Shown here piece after piece: positions 1 to 8,066 of a DNA stretch of 64,000 bases (the first letter of the stretch is position 1; each line of letters begins with the position of its first letter). This DNA is from Sphingobium_A sp965228065 (GTDB taxonomy: Bacteria; Pseudomonadota; Alphaproteobacteria; Sphingomonadales; Sphingomonadaceae). The stretch covers positions 3,162,001 to 3,226,000 of the forward strand of contig OZ245788.1 of assembly GCA_965228065.1 (NCBI GenBank). The letters are read 5' to 3'. The notes under the pieces are model-generated. The model saw only the letters and a list, made by a program, of their open reading frames with translations, did not search any database and was not told the origin of the DNA. The translations under genes and the position numbers were made by a program.

Positions 1-1
1 G

Positions 2-79
2 CACGCGATCCCGTCCGACGAATTTGCCGCGATCTTCGCACCGGCCGGCCTCGGCGCTCGGGCGAGCGTAAGCCGCTAA
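2..79 (+). CDS. C-terminal end of an unidentified protein (partial)
   Basis: The second forward frame is open from the window edge for 25 codons to a TAA stop, and it ends 13 bases before the convergent dehydrogenase gene. The visible tail (ending ARASVSR) is too short to assign a family. It is called only because the spacing fits a normal convergent gene pair and nothing else explains the stretch. It could equally be non-coding sequence. Confidence 0.35.
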   Translation, partial: HAIPSDEFAAIFAPAGLGARASVSR

Positions 80-92
80 GCGCAAGCGACGC

Positions 93-854
93 TCACCAGC
101 GCTTTACCGTCAATCCGCCGTCGACCATCAATGGCACGCCGGAGACATAAGCCGCGCGATCGGAGCAGAGCCAGACGGCGACTTCGGCCTGATCGTCGGG
201 TGCGCCGAGACGGCGGAGCGGCACCTTTGCGGACATGTTGGCCAAGACGGGATCGTCGGCTTCGTCGTGGCCGGCCAGCATCGGCGATCGGGTCGCGCCG
301 GGCAGCAGCGCGTTCACACGGATATTGTGCGGGCCGAAATCCAGCGCGGCGGAACGGGTGAGGCCGTTCACCGCATGTTTCGCGGCAACATAGGCGGCCA
401 TTTGCGGCGAAGCGAATTCGGCCAGTCCCGATGCGGTGTTGACGATCGCGCCGCCGCCCTGTGCCATCATCTGGGGGATCTCGTGCTTCATGCTGAGCCA
501 GACGCCGCGGACATTGACGTCGAAGCAGCGATCCCAATCCTCGGCCGTGCAATCGACGACGGAGGCCTTCTCGCCGAGATAGCCGGCATTGTTGAACGCG
601 GCGTCGAGCCGCCCGAATGCGGCGACCGTGTCCGCGACCATCGCGGCGACCTGATCCTCGACGGTGACGTCGACGCGCAGCGCGATCGCCGTTCCGCCCG
701 CCGCGACGATCTCCGCGGCGACCTTTTCGCAATCCGCCAGCGTCCGTCCGGCGACCGCGACCTTCGCCCCTTCGCGCGCGAAAATCCGCGCGGCCGCAGC
801 GCCGATGCCGCTATTGCCGCCCGTGACCAGCGCGACCTTGTCCTTCATCGTCAT
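93..854 (-). CDS. Short-chain dehydrogenase/reductase (SDR family)
   Basis: Classical SDR of 253 residues. The start codon used here opens MTMKDKVALVTGG, and the cofactor motif TGGNSGIG follows at once. Further in are the structural NNAG (in FNNAGYLG), the catalytic tyrosine-lysine pair in YVAAK, and the C-terminal VDGG turn, so the protein should be an active NAD(P)-dependent oxidoreductase in the cytoplasm. Substrate cannot be read from the sequence. The ATG overlaps the TGA of the upstream hydrolase gene as ATGA, which argues for translational coupling and for this start rather than a longer in-frame extension. The pair probably acts on the same ester- or lactone-derived compound (inference). 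Confidence 0.9.
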   Translation of the reverse strand: MTMKDKVALVTGGNSGIGAAAARIFAREGAKVAVAGRTLADCEKVAAEIVAAGGTAIALRVDVTVEDQVAAMVADTVAAFGRLDAAFNNAGYLGEKASVVDCTAEDWDRCFDVNVRGVWLSMKHEIPQMMAQGGGAIVNTASGLAEFASPQMAAYVAAKHAVNGLTRSAALDFGPHNIRVNALLPGATRSPMLAGHDEADDPVLANMSAKVPLRRLGAPDDQAEVAVWLCSDRAAYVSGVPLMVDGGLTVKRW

Positions 855-1696
855 GCCGATATCTCTCCGTCGGTTTCCAGTCGCGTCACGAGGTCGCCAA
901 AGGCTTCGCGCACGGCCTGCGGCGTCTCTATCCACGGAAAATGTGCGCCGCCGTCGATGATGTGGTGCAGGATGTTCGGTCGCTGAAAGCGCGGCTCATT
1001 CCAGTCGTGCTGACGGACGATACGATCGTCCGAGCCGCTGACGATCAGCGTCGGCAGCGCCGTCGGCCACCAGGCGGCTGAATAGATGTCGTCGAAATTG
1101 CGGTCCGACCAGTCCACGGCCGGCACATTATAGGGCATCCGGCCGAGCAGTTCGCGCCCGGCCTCCACCGAACCGGCCGCGAAATTCCATTCGGCCGATG
1201 CAACCGCGACGTCGCGGATCGTGGCGGATGTCGGCGCCTCCGCATGGCTCGCGCTCGCCGCGTTGACCTGGGCGAGCGGATGGCGCTGCGTCATCTCCGC
1301 GAAATGCCCGCGCCAGCGCGCATCGGGCGCGCTGCTGATCAGCACCATGCCGACGAGATGTGCCTCGATCTCGGGTGTCGCGAGCAGATACATGCCGCCC
1401 GTCGAATGGCCGATATAGATGGCGTGGGGCAGGGCCTGCGCCGCCTCCACCAGGATCCGCGGCCAGCCCGCATAGGGATCGGCCGGTGCGCCCGGCGCGT
1501 CGATATTCGATCCGTCGCCCGGCAGGTCGACCATCCAGATCGATCCCGGCACCTCGATCGCATCGGCCAGTTCGTGCAGGCTCTCCGATCCGATCCCGGG
1601 GCCGCCCGGTAGCATCAGCCAGTTGAAGCGGCCCGGACGGCGCACCCGCAATCGCAGCCGGACGCCGGACGGCGTGAAGAATTGCTCGCTCGCCAT
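851..1696 (-). CDS. Alpha/beta-fold hydrolase
   Basis: Protein of 281 residues with alpha/beta hydrolase features: an oxyanion-type LPGGPG segment near residue 28, the nucleophile elbow GHSTGG, an acid residue in GSDDR and a C-terminal histidine in GGAHFPW. The arrangement resembles proline iminopeptidase and related carboxylic ester hydrolases, but the substrate is unknown. The start at MASEQFF has a GGGAG ribosome binding site 6 bases upstream; the longer open frame upstream lacks conserved sequence. First gene of a two-gene operon with the SDR, overlapping it by four bases. It is divergent from the phytase-like gene with about 85 bases between starts. Confidence 0.85.
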   Translation of the reverse strand: MASEQFFTPSGVRLRLRVRRPGRFNWLMLPGGPGIGSESLHELADAIEVPGSIWMVDLPGDGSNIDAPGAPADPYAGWPRILVEAAQALPHAIYIGHSTGGMYLLATPEIEAHLVGMVLISSAPDARWRGHFAEMTQRHPLAQVNAASASHAEAPTSATIRDVAVASAEWNFAAGSVEAGRELLGRMPYNVPAVDWSDRNFDDIYSAAWWPTALPTLIVSGSDDRIVRQHDWNEPRFQRPNILHHIIDGGAHFPWIETPQAVREAFGDLVTRLETDGEISA

Positions 1697-1781
1697 GAGG
1701 CTCCCTTGCCGGCCTGGATCGCCGGGATGCCGCATAGCATTCCCATTTGCCTTGATCGATGTCGATGGCCCACATGGCCCG

Positions 1782-3041
1782 ATGAAAAATCCGCCAGTCA
1801 TAGCCGCCCGCGCGACGCGCCTCGAATTCGCCGACGAATTGCTGGCGGAACTCGATTTGCCGGGCGGACGGTTGCGCGTGACGCGCGGACTGGGTTCGGG
1901 CCTTGCCCGGCAGCCGGGCGCGGCGCGGGAGATCCTGTGGTCGATCGGCGATCGCGGCCCCAATCTCAAGATACCGCTTGCGGTCGATCGTTATGGCCTG
2001 ACCGCGCTCGAAGCGTTTCGCGACGTGGATGGTGCGAAGCTGCTGCCCTGTCCGGACATCGGGCCCGCGATCTCCGAGCTGCGCGCGACCGGGGATCGTG
2101 TCGAACTGATCCGGAGCATTCCCATTCGCGGCCGCAGCGGCCGCCCGATCTCGGGGCTGCCGCCGCCCTTCGGTCTGGCGGAGCAGGATGAGCCCGCGCT
2201 GGGCCTAGACGGATCGCTGTTGCCGGTGGATCAGTCGGGCGCCGATACCGAGGGACTTGCGGTCGCGCCCAATGGCGATTTCTGGGTGGGCGACGAATAT
2301 GGGCCGTCGCTGCTCCATATCGCAGCCGACGGCACAGTGATGCGGCGGATCGTACCCGAAGGCAGCGAAGACTGGTTCGCCGGTGCCGACTATCCGATCG
2401 AGGCCGCACTTCCCGCAATCGCCGCGCGTCGGCGGCTCAATCGTGGATTCGAAGGACTGGCTATCTCGGACGATGGGGCGTGGCTCTATCTCGTCTTCCA
2501 GAGCCCGTTGGCGCATCCCGATGCGGAGGCGCATCGGCGCGGCCGCCATGTCCGGATCTGGAAGCTGGCGACCGCGACGGGGCGGGTCGCCGCGCAATTC
2601 GTCTATCCCCTCGACCCGCCGCGCAGTTTCCGGCGCGACAAGGCGGCCGGCGATGTCGATCGGTCCGATATCAAGGTGAGCGAGCTTGCTCTGCTGGGTA
2701 ACGACCAGTTGCTGCTGCTCGAACGCGGTTCGCTGACGACGAAACTCTACGCGGTCCGTCTCGATGCCGAGTTCGAGACCCCGGCGGAGCAGCTCGAACT
2801 CGAGACCCGGCCGACGATCGAACAGGCGAGCGTGGCGGATGAGATGTCCACGCTCCCCGTTCTGGCCAAGCGGCTGATCCTCTCCACCGACGATCATCCC
2901 GAGATCGACGGCGACCTGGAGGGTATCGCGATCCTGTCGCCGCGCACGATCCTGCTGGTCAACGACAGCGACTTCGGCATCGAGGGGGTGGAAACGCGCT
3001 TCTGGCGGATCGACCTGACGGAGGACATGTCAGCCGGCTGA
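1782..3041 (+). CDS. Esterase-like activity of phytase family protein
   Basis: Protein of 419 residues with the beta-propeller signatures of the 'esterase-like activity of phytase' family: AEGLAVAPNGDFWVGDEYGP, FEGLAIS and DLEGIAIL, each marking a propeller blade with acidic residues that bind metal in relatives. No clear signal peptide is seen from the ATG chosen at MKNPPVIAAR, so its location is uncertain. A start further upstream (1623) is open but reads through the start region of the divergent hydrolase, which makes it unlikely. Members are mostly uncharacterised; activity on phosphate or carboxylic esters is known only by family name. Its stop overlaps the convergent small membrane protein by 12 bases. 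Confidence 0.8.
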   Translation: MKNPPVIAARATRLEFADELLAELDLPGGRLRVTRGLGSGLARQPGAAREILWSIGDRGPNLKIPLAVDRYGLTALEAFRDVDGAKLLPCPDIGPAISELRATGDRVELIRSIPIRGRSGRPISGLPPPFGLAEQDEPALGLDGSLLPVDQSGADTEGLAVAPNGDFWVGDEYGPSLLHIAADGTVMRRIVPEGSEDWFAGADYPIEAALPAIAARRRLNRGFEGLAISDDGAWLYLVFQSPLAHPDAEAHRRGRHVRIWKLATATGRVAAQFVYPLDPPRSFRRDKAAGDVDRSDIKVSELALLGNDQLLLLERGSLTTKLYAVRLDAEFETPAEQLELETRPTIEQASVADEMSTLPVLAKRLILSTDDHPEIDGDLEGIAILSPRTILLVNDSDFGIEGVETRFWRIDLTEDMSAG

Positions 3042-3446
3042 CTCGGCGCCCCGCGTTTGCGACGCGGCCCAGATCGTGAGCAATACGGTCAGGATCGCAG
3101 GCAGGGTGACCGCCGGGAAATCCTGCGCGATCGCATCAGTGCCGCAGATGCCGACCGCCACTTCCCAGGCGTGGAAAAGCGCATGGCCGGACAGCCAGAT
3201 CGCCGCCATGCCCCAGAAGGGAACGCGGAGCGCCGGACGCATGACGCCGACGAGCAGGGCCGCGCCCAGCAGCATGAAGATCAGTCCGATATCGCGGATG
3301 AAATGCTGATTGAACGGTCCGGTGGTCGTCACGCCGGGCACCGCGAAGTACCAGTCAGCCGGCGACAGCAGCATGAAGATGCCGTTGGCTACGCCTCCCA
3401 AGCCAAGCAAAGCGGCGGTGGTTATGCAGATCGGTGCGAGCTTCAT
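3030..3446 (-). CDS. Small four-helix membrane protein
   Basis: Protein of 138 residues that is almost entirely hydrophobic, with four predicted membrane spans (about residues 7-27, 50-68, 75-95 and 110-130). A loop contains SPADWYFAVPGV, and histidines lie in the second half (HALFHAWE). I do not recognise a characterised family. The ATG has a good AGGAG site 6 bases upstream. It stands alone, with its 3' end overlapping the phytase-like gene and its 5' end 85 bases from the metallopeptidase stop. Function unknown. Confidence 0.75.
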   Translation of the reverse strand: MKLAPICITTAALLGLGGVANGIFMLLSPADWYFAVPGVTTTGPFNQHFIRDIGLIFMLLGAALLVGVMRPALRVPFWGMAAIWLSGHALFHAWEVAVGICGTDAIAQDFPAVTLPAILTVLLTIWAASQTRGAESAG

Positions 3447-3531
3447 GTCGGACTCCTGTTGGTTCGGAAGTCAGACGAGGCAGCGCGGCCGGATGTGACA
3501 TGGCCGTCCGAGAAAAACGCGAATTCTGCGA

Positions 3532-5538
3532 TCAGGTCAGCCGGCGTTCGCGCAGCAGAGCGGCTTCGTCGGGATCCCTGCCGCGAAAAGCCCTGAACGA
3601 CGCCATCGGATCGCGGCTGTTGCCATAGGACAGGATTTCCCGGCGGAAGCGGGCGGCGAGCGCAGGATCGAAGATGTCGCCGGTTTCGCAGAATGCGGCA
3701 AAGGCGTCGGCGTCGAGCACTTCGGACCAGAGATAGCTGTAATAGGCGCTGGCATAGCCGCCATCGAAGACATGGGTGAAATGGGTGAGCCCCTGGCGCG
3801 GCGCGATCGTCGCCGGCATGCCCAGATCGTCGAGGGTCTTGCGCGCAAAGGCCGCGGCGCCGGTGTCTTCGGTTTCGCGGCGGTGGAGCGCGAGGTCGAT
3901 GATCGCGGAGGCGAGGAATTCGATCGTCGCGAACCCCTGGCCGAAATCGTCGGCGCGCCCGATCGCGTCGATCAGCGCGACCGGCAGTCCAAGCGCGGAC
4001 AGCGTCTCGGGCGCGACGATCCAATGCTCCATGAACTTGCTCGGAAACTCGACAAAGTCGCGAGCGACCGCGGTTCCCGCCTGGCCGGGATAGACGACAT
4101 CGGAGAGCAGGGCATGGAGCGCATGGCCGAATTCGTGGAACAGGGTGCGGGCCTCGTCGATCGACAGGCCGGTGTCGGATCCCGCCGGCGCCTTGGCGAA
4201 ATTCGCGACGAGATAGGCGATGGGCAGGACGGGGCCATCGAGCGTCTCCTGGACGCGGAGCGATCCCATCCATGCGCCGCCATGTTTCTCGGCCCGCGCA
4301 AGATAATCGGTGAACAGCAATCCGAGCGACGCGCCATCGGCTTCGGACACGGCCCAGGCCCGGACATCGGGGTGCCAGCCGGCCAGGTCTTCGCGCAATT
4401 CGAGGCGGATGCCATAGAGCCGCTCCGCCGTCCGGAACGCGGCGTCGCGGACGCGGTCGAGCGTCAGATGCGCCTTCACGGCGCCGCCATCGAGTGCGTA
4501 GCGGTCGCGGCGGATCGCTTCCGAATAATAGCGCCAGTCCCATGGTTCGATCGTCAACTCGTCGCCGGCATCCTTGGCCGCCTGCTGCAATTCGGCCTGT
4601 TCCTCCGCGGCCTTGGCCAGGGCCGGATGCCAGACCCGCATCATCAACGCTTCGGCGGCTTCCGGCGTGCCGGCCATGCTGTCGACAAGCGCATAGTCGG
4701 CATAGCTGCGATAGCCGAGAAACGCGGCGCGTTCTCGGCGCAGCGCGAGCATCTCGTCGAGGATCGGCCCGTTGTCGTATGCGCCGCCGTCGCAGCGCGC
4801 GGTGAAGGCGCGCCACATCGTCTCGCGCAGGTCCCGGCGTTTCGAGAAGGTGAGGAACCCCTCCGCATCGCCGCGGTCGAGCGTGAACAGGAAATGCCCG
4901 CCATGGCCGCGCGCTTCCGCACGCTGTCCGGCCGCCGCGCGCATCGGTTCGGGAAGGCCGTCCAGATCGTCTGCGTCGAGATAAAGTTCCCATGCGGCGG
5001 CGCAGGCCAGCACATTCTGGCCGAACTGCGTCGACAGCGCGGACAGGCGCTGGTCGATTTCGGCGAAACGGGCCTTGTCGGTTTCGCCGAGGCAAGCGCC
5101 GCCATTCACGAAGCCGCGCCGATAATCGTCGATCAGGCGGCGCCCGGCGTCATCCAGCGACAGGCTATCGCGCGCTTTCCAGACGGTTTCGATGCGTTCG
5201 AATAATTGCCGGTCGTGCGAGATCGCCGTCGAATGGCTGGTCAGCATTGCCGAGACCTCCGGCTCGATCGCGCGGATCGTCGGGTCGTTCTGCGCGGAGG
5301 CGATCGTCGAGAAGATGCGCCGCAACCTGGCAAGCCGCGACCCGGCGCGTTCCATCGCTGCGATCGTGTTCTCGAAATCGGCCGCTGCCGGGTTTTCCGA
5401 GATGGCAGCAATCTCGCGCGCCGCCTCATCGATGGCGATGCGGAACGCCTCGCCGAACCGGTCGGACCGGATATGCGCGAAATCGGGCGCCGCGAAGGGC
5501 AGGGTCGATGGGTCGAGCAGGGGATCGGGCTTGGTCAT
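3532..5538 (-). CDS. M3 family metallopeptidase (oligopeptidase A / Dcp type)
   Basis: Protein of 668 residues, the usual length for M3 peptidases. It carries the zinc-binding HEFGH motif (in FHEFGHALHALL) and downstream family landmarks such as FVEFPSKFMEHW and a C-terminal GGYASAYYSYLWSEV segment that forms part of the substrate channel. No signal peptide is visible, so it should be a cytoplasmic zinc oligopeptidase that trims short peptides. The start MTKPDPLL sits one base after the stop of the upstream transglutaminase gene (TGA-G-ATG), which favours it over an upstream in-frame ATG at 5562. It is the last gene of a three-gene operon with two transglutaminase-fold proteins. Confidence 0.93.
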   Translation of the reverse strand: MTKPDPLLDPSTLPFAAPDFAHIRSDRFGEAFRIAIDEAAREIAAISENPAAADFENTIAAMERAGSRLARLRRIFSTIASAQNDPTIRAIEPEVSAMLTSHSTAISHDRQLFERIETVWKARDSLSLDDAGRRLIDDYRRGFVNGGACLGETDKARFAEIDQRLSALSTQFGQNVLACAAAWELYLDADDLDGLPEPMRAAAGQRAEARGHGGHFLFTLDRGDAEGFLTFSKRRDLRETMWRAFTARCDGGAYDNGPILDEMLALRRERAAFLGYRSYADYALVDSMAGTPEAAEALMMRVWHPALAKAAEEQAELQQAAKDAGDELTIEPWDWRYYSEAIRRDRYALDGGAVKAHLTLDRVRDAAFRTAERLYGIRLELREDLAGWHPDVRAWAVSEADGASLGLLFTDYLARAEKHGGAWMGSLRVQETLDGPVLPIAYLVANFAKAPAGSDTGLSIDEARTLFHEFGHALHALLSDVVYPGQAGTAVARDFVEFPSKFMEHWIVAPETLSALGLPVALIDAIGRADDFGQGFATIEFLASAIIDLALHRRETEDTGAAAFARKTLDDLGMPATIAPRQGLTHFTHVFDGGYASAYYSYLWSEVLDADAFAAFCETGDIFDPALAARFRREILSYGNSRDPMASFRAFRGRDPDEAALLRERRLT

Positions 5539-5539
5539 C

Positions 5540-6355
5540 TCAGCCACCGGCATGCACTTCATCGGTATGCACGTCGAATCCGATTAGCCGGGCCGGGCCG
5601 AAAGTGGTGGTCAGCGCCGTGTCGGTCGCGTCGCGGCCGCGCGCCATCAGGATCCGGCCGATGCGTGGCCGATTGTGGCGAGCATCGAACGCATGCCACG
5701 TGCCGCCGAGATAGACGTCGAACCAGGCCGAGAAATCCATCGGCGCGTCGACCGGCGGAACCCCGATATCGCCGAGATAGCCGGTGCAGTAGCGCGCCGG
5801 GATGTTCATGCAGCGACAGAGGGTGATGGCGAGGTGCGCGAAGTCCCGGCACACGCCCTGCTGTTCCTGATGCGCGTCCCAGGCGGTTTTGGTGGCGCGG
5901 GCATATTGATAGCCGAACTCGACATGGTCGTGGGTGAAATCGACGATTGCCTGGACCCGCGCCCAGCCGGGCGCGACATGGCCGAACAGCGACCATGCGG
6001 TTTCGGACAACCGGTCGGTTTCGCAATATCGGCTGCCGAGCAGGAACATCAGGATATCGTCCGGCAGATCCTCCACCGCATGCTGCTCGGCGTCGGGCGA
6101 CACGCGATCGGGGATGCCGTCGTCCTCGACAGTGAAGTCGCACGAGAGTGTCAGTCCGCCCGCAGGCACCGTTACGCGCGTCGCGATGTTCCCGAACGCG
6201 TCGGTGAAATCGTAGATCGGCACATCGGGTGTGGTGACGATGCGATGCGGCGTCACCAGGTCCTTGTTGCGCGAGGGATGGATGCTCAGCATCGCCATCA
6301 TCGGCGTCGGCATCTCGGTTTCGTATCGGATTTCATAGCCTGCGCGGATCAGCAT
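5540..6355 (-). CDS. Transglutaminase-like cysteine protein, second copy
   Basis: Protein of 271 residues with a bacterial transglutaminase-like core: a catalytic cysteine in QGVCRDFAHLA, a histidine in TWHAFDARH and the following aspartate. The N-terminal half is the beta-sandwich typical of the bacterial transglutaminase-like family. The start MLIRAGYEIRY overlaps the upstream paralogue by seven bases, so the pair is coupled. Such pairs are common beside peptidases in proteobacteria and are thought to act as proteases or amidases rather than true crosslinkers; that is family knowledge, not shown here. Confidence 0.88.
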   Translation of the reverse strand: MLIRAGYEIRYETEMPTPMMAMLSIHPSRNKDLVTPHRIVTTPDVPIYDFTDAFGNIATRVTVPAGGLTLSCDFTVEDDGIPDRVSPDAEQHAVEDLPDDILMFLLGSRYCETDRLSETAWSLFGHVAPGWARVQAIVDFTHDHVEFGYQYARATKTAWDAHQEQQGVCRDFAHLAITLCRCMNIPARYCTGYLGDIGVPPVDAPMDFSAWFDVYLGGTWHAFDARHNRPRIGRILMARGRDATDTALTTTFGPARLIGFDVHTDEVHAGG

Positions 6356-7269
6356 GTTTGAGACTTTCTCGGGTCGGCGATGGACGGGGTGGGGGAGGGC
6401 GATTGGACGTCGATGTCGACGCTCACCGCCATGTCGAGGAAACTGCCGGGAAAACCGCTCCACGTTCCGGAGATCGGCACGGCCTGATAGATGTCGCGCG
6501 TGACGGCCACGCGGATCAGTCCGCGATTGCCGACAATGCCGTTGGTCGGATCGAACTCGACCCAACCAGAACCCGGCAGATAGACGCGCACCCAGGCATG
6601 GGTGTTGCCCCCGCCGGTGCGATGATCGGCGACGGTCGGGTTATAGACATAGCCGGAGACGAAGCGCGCGGCGAAGCCCAGCGCACGCACCGCCTCGATC
6701 ATCAGCATCGCATAGTCGCGGCAGGTACCCTTGCGGCGCGCCAGCGTCTCGATCGGCGTCTGCGTGCCCTTTTCGGGGCGCGGGACGTATGTGAAATCAT
6801 GTTTGATCGTCGCCGTCATATTGGAAAGCAACGCGAGCGTATCGGTATGGCCGGTCGGATCGAGGAAGCGGCGTGCCCATGTGTCGATCTCACGCAGCGG
6901 ATCGAGGTGCTGGCGTTCGATCGACCGCAGCAGGTCCGGCATCTCTTCCGACGAATAGGTGAAGGGATAGGTGCGGGCATAGTCCTCTATATCGACGGTC
7001 TGCACCTCGGCGGGATTATGCTCGACCTTCAGCCGGCTATCGATGACGAGTTCCTTCGCGCGCCGATCGAAGCGGGCGATCGCGACCGAGTTTCCGAACA
7101 CGTCCTGCAGCCAGCGCAGCTCCGAAGGCGGCGGATCGATGACGAGCGTCGCGTCGATCAGATGCTGATCATAGCTTTCCCGCGGACGCACCATGATCCG
7201 ATGCTCGCCAAAGGCGACGGGTTGGCGGTAGGTGTATCGGGTTACATGAGACAATTTCAGAAGTGGCAT
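6349..7269 (-). CDS. Transglutaminase-like cysteine protein, first copy
   Basis: Protein of 306 residues: an N-terminal bacterial transglutaminase domain (SHVTRYTYRQPVAFGEHR) followed by a core with cysteine in KGTCRDYAMLM, histidine in GNTHAWVRVYLPG and aspartate in WVEFDPTNG, the complete Cys-His-Asp triad. It lacks a visible secretion signal. It heads the operon that continues into the second copy and the M3 peptidase. Its ATG lies only 14 bases from the start of the divergent amidohydrolase, and its GGAG ribosome binding site is one half of the palindrome GGAGCTCC. Confidence 0.9.
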   Translation of the reverse strand: MPLLKLSHVTRYTYRQPVAFGEHRIMVRPRESYDQHLIDATLVIDPPPSELRWLQDVFGNSVAIARFDRRAKELVIDSRLKVEHNPAEVQTVDIEDYARTYPFTYSSEEMPDLLRSIERQHLDPLREIDTWARRFLDPTGHTDTLALLSNMTATIKHDFTYVPRPEKGTQTPIETLARRKGTCRDYAMLMIEAVRALGFAARFVSGYVYNPTVADHRTGGGNTHAWVRVYLPGSGWVEFDPTNGIVGNRGLIRVAVTRDIYQAVPISGTWSGFPGSFLDMAVSVDIDVQSPSPTPSIADPRKSQTC

Positions 7270-7270
7270 T

Positions 7271-7278
7271 GGAGCTCC
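7271..7278. promoter_or_regulatory. Shared palindromic ribosome binding site between divergent genes
   Basis: GGAGCTCC is self-complementary. Read forward, its GGAG lies 9 bases before the ATG at 7284; read in reverse, it lies 5 bases before the ATG at 7269. The two start codons are 14 bases apart, so the promoters of each gene must lie inside the other gene and the 5' ends of the two transcripts must overlap. Confidence 0.6.
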
Positions 7279-7283
7279 GTCGC

Positions 7284-8054
7284 ATGATCAGCGATTCCTC
7301 GACATCGCTGCTCGCAGCCCATGATCCACCGGCCGTCAGGGTCATCAACCCAGATGGCCGCTCATCGTTCCTGCTGATCGGCGATCATGCCGGCAATGCG
7401 ATACCGGCTGCGCTGGGAACGCTTGGGCTGGGCGAGGTCGATCTTGCCAGACACATCGCCTGGGATATCGGCGTCGCGGCGCTTGGTTTGCGGCTCGCGG
7501 ATGCGCTCGACGCGGTGTTCATCCGCCAGAGCTATTCCCGCCTCGTCATCGACTGCAATCGCGATCCGGAGAGCGCGGAGGCCATTCCAGCCATCAGCGA
7601 CGGCACAGTCATTCCCGGCAATGCGGGATTGAGCGATGCCGACAGGGCCGGACGCATCGCCGCCATCCATGCGCCCTATCAGGCAGCAATCGGCGAGGAG
7701 ATCGCCCGGCGCGAGCGCGAAGGCCACGAAACTTTGCTCGTCTCGCTCCACAGTTTCACGCCGTCGATGGGTGGGGTCGATCGGCCGTGGCAGATCGGTA
7801 TCCTCCACGACAAGGGCAGGACCGACCTGGCCAAGGCGATGCTCGGCCATCTGCAACAGCGTGGCGACCTGATCGTGGGAGACAATGAGCCCTACGTCAT
7901 GGATGCGACGGACCACACCGTTCCGCGTCATGCATCTGCCCATGCATTGAACTATGCGGAGATCGAGATCCGGCAGGATCTGCTCGTTACGGCCGAACAG
8001 CAGGCAAGCTGGTCGCGGATACTCGCAACCACACTTCAGGCGGTAACCCGCTAA
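7284..8054 (+). CDS. N-formylglutamate amidohydrolase family protein
   Basis: Protein of 256 residues with the family's landmarks: GDHAGNAIP near the N terminus, ARHIAWDIG, SRLVIDCNRDP and the metal-site segment LHSFTPSM. The family hydrolyses N-formyl-L-glutamate in histidine breakdown or related N-acyl amino acids, with a zinc-dependent carboxypeptidase-like fold. No histidine utilisation genes are near, so a role on other N-acyl amino acids is likely (inference). ATG 7284 was preferred to the GTG at 7263, because it has GGAG at good spacing and avoids overlap with the divergent gene. It converges with the efflux operon, with 12 bases between stops. Confidence 0.85.
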   Translation: MISDSSTSLLAAHDPPAVRVINPDGRSSFLLIGDHAGNAIPAALGTLGLGEVDLARHIAWDIGVAALGLRLADALDAVFIRQSYSRLVIDCNRDPESAEAIPAISDGTVIPGNAGLSDADRAGRIAAIHAPYQAAIGEEIARREREGHETLLVSLHSFTPSMGGVDRPWQIGILHDKGRTDLAKAMLGHLQQRGDLIVGDNEPYVMDATDHTVPRHASAHALNYAEIEIRQDLLVTAEQQASWSRILATTLQAVTR

Positions 8055-8066
8055 GCCGATCGTCCC

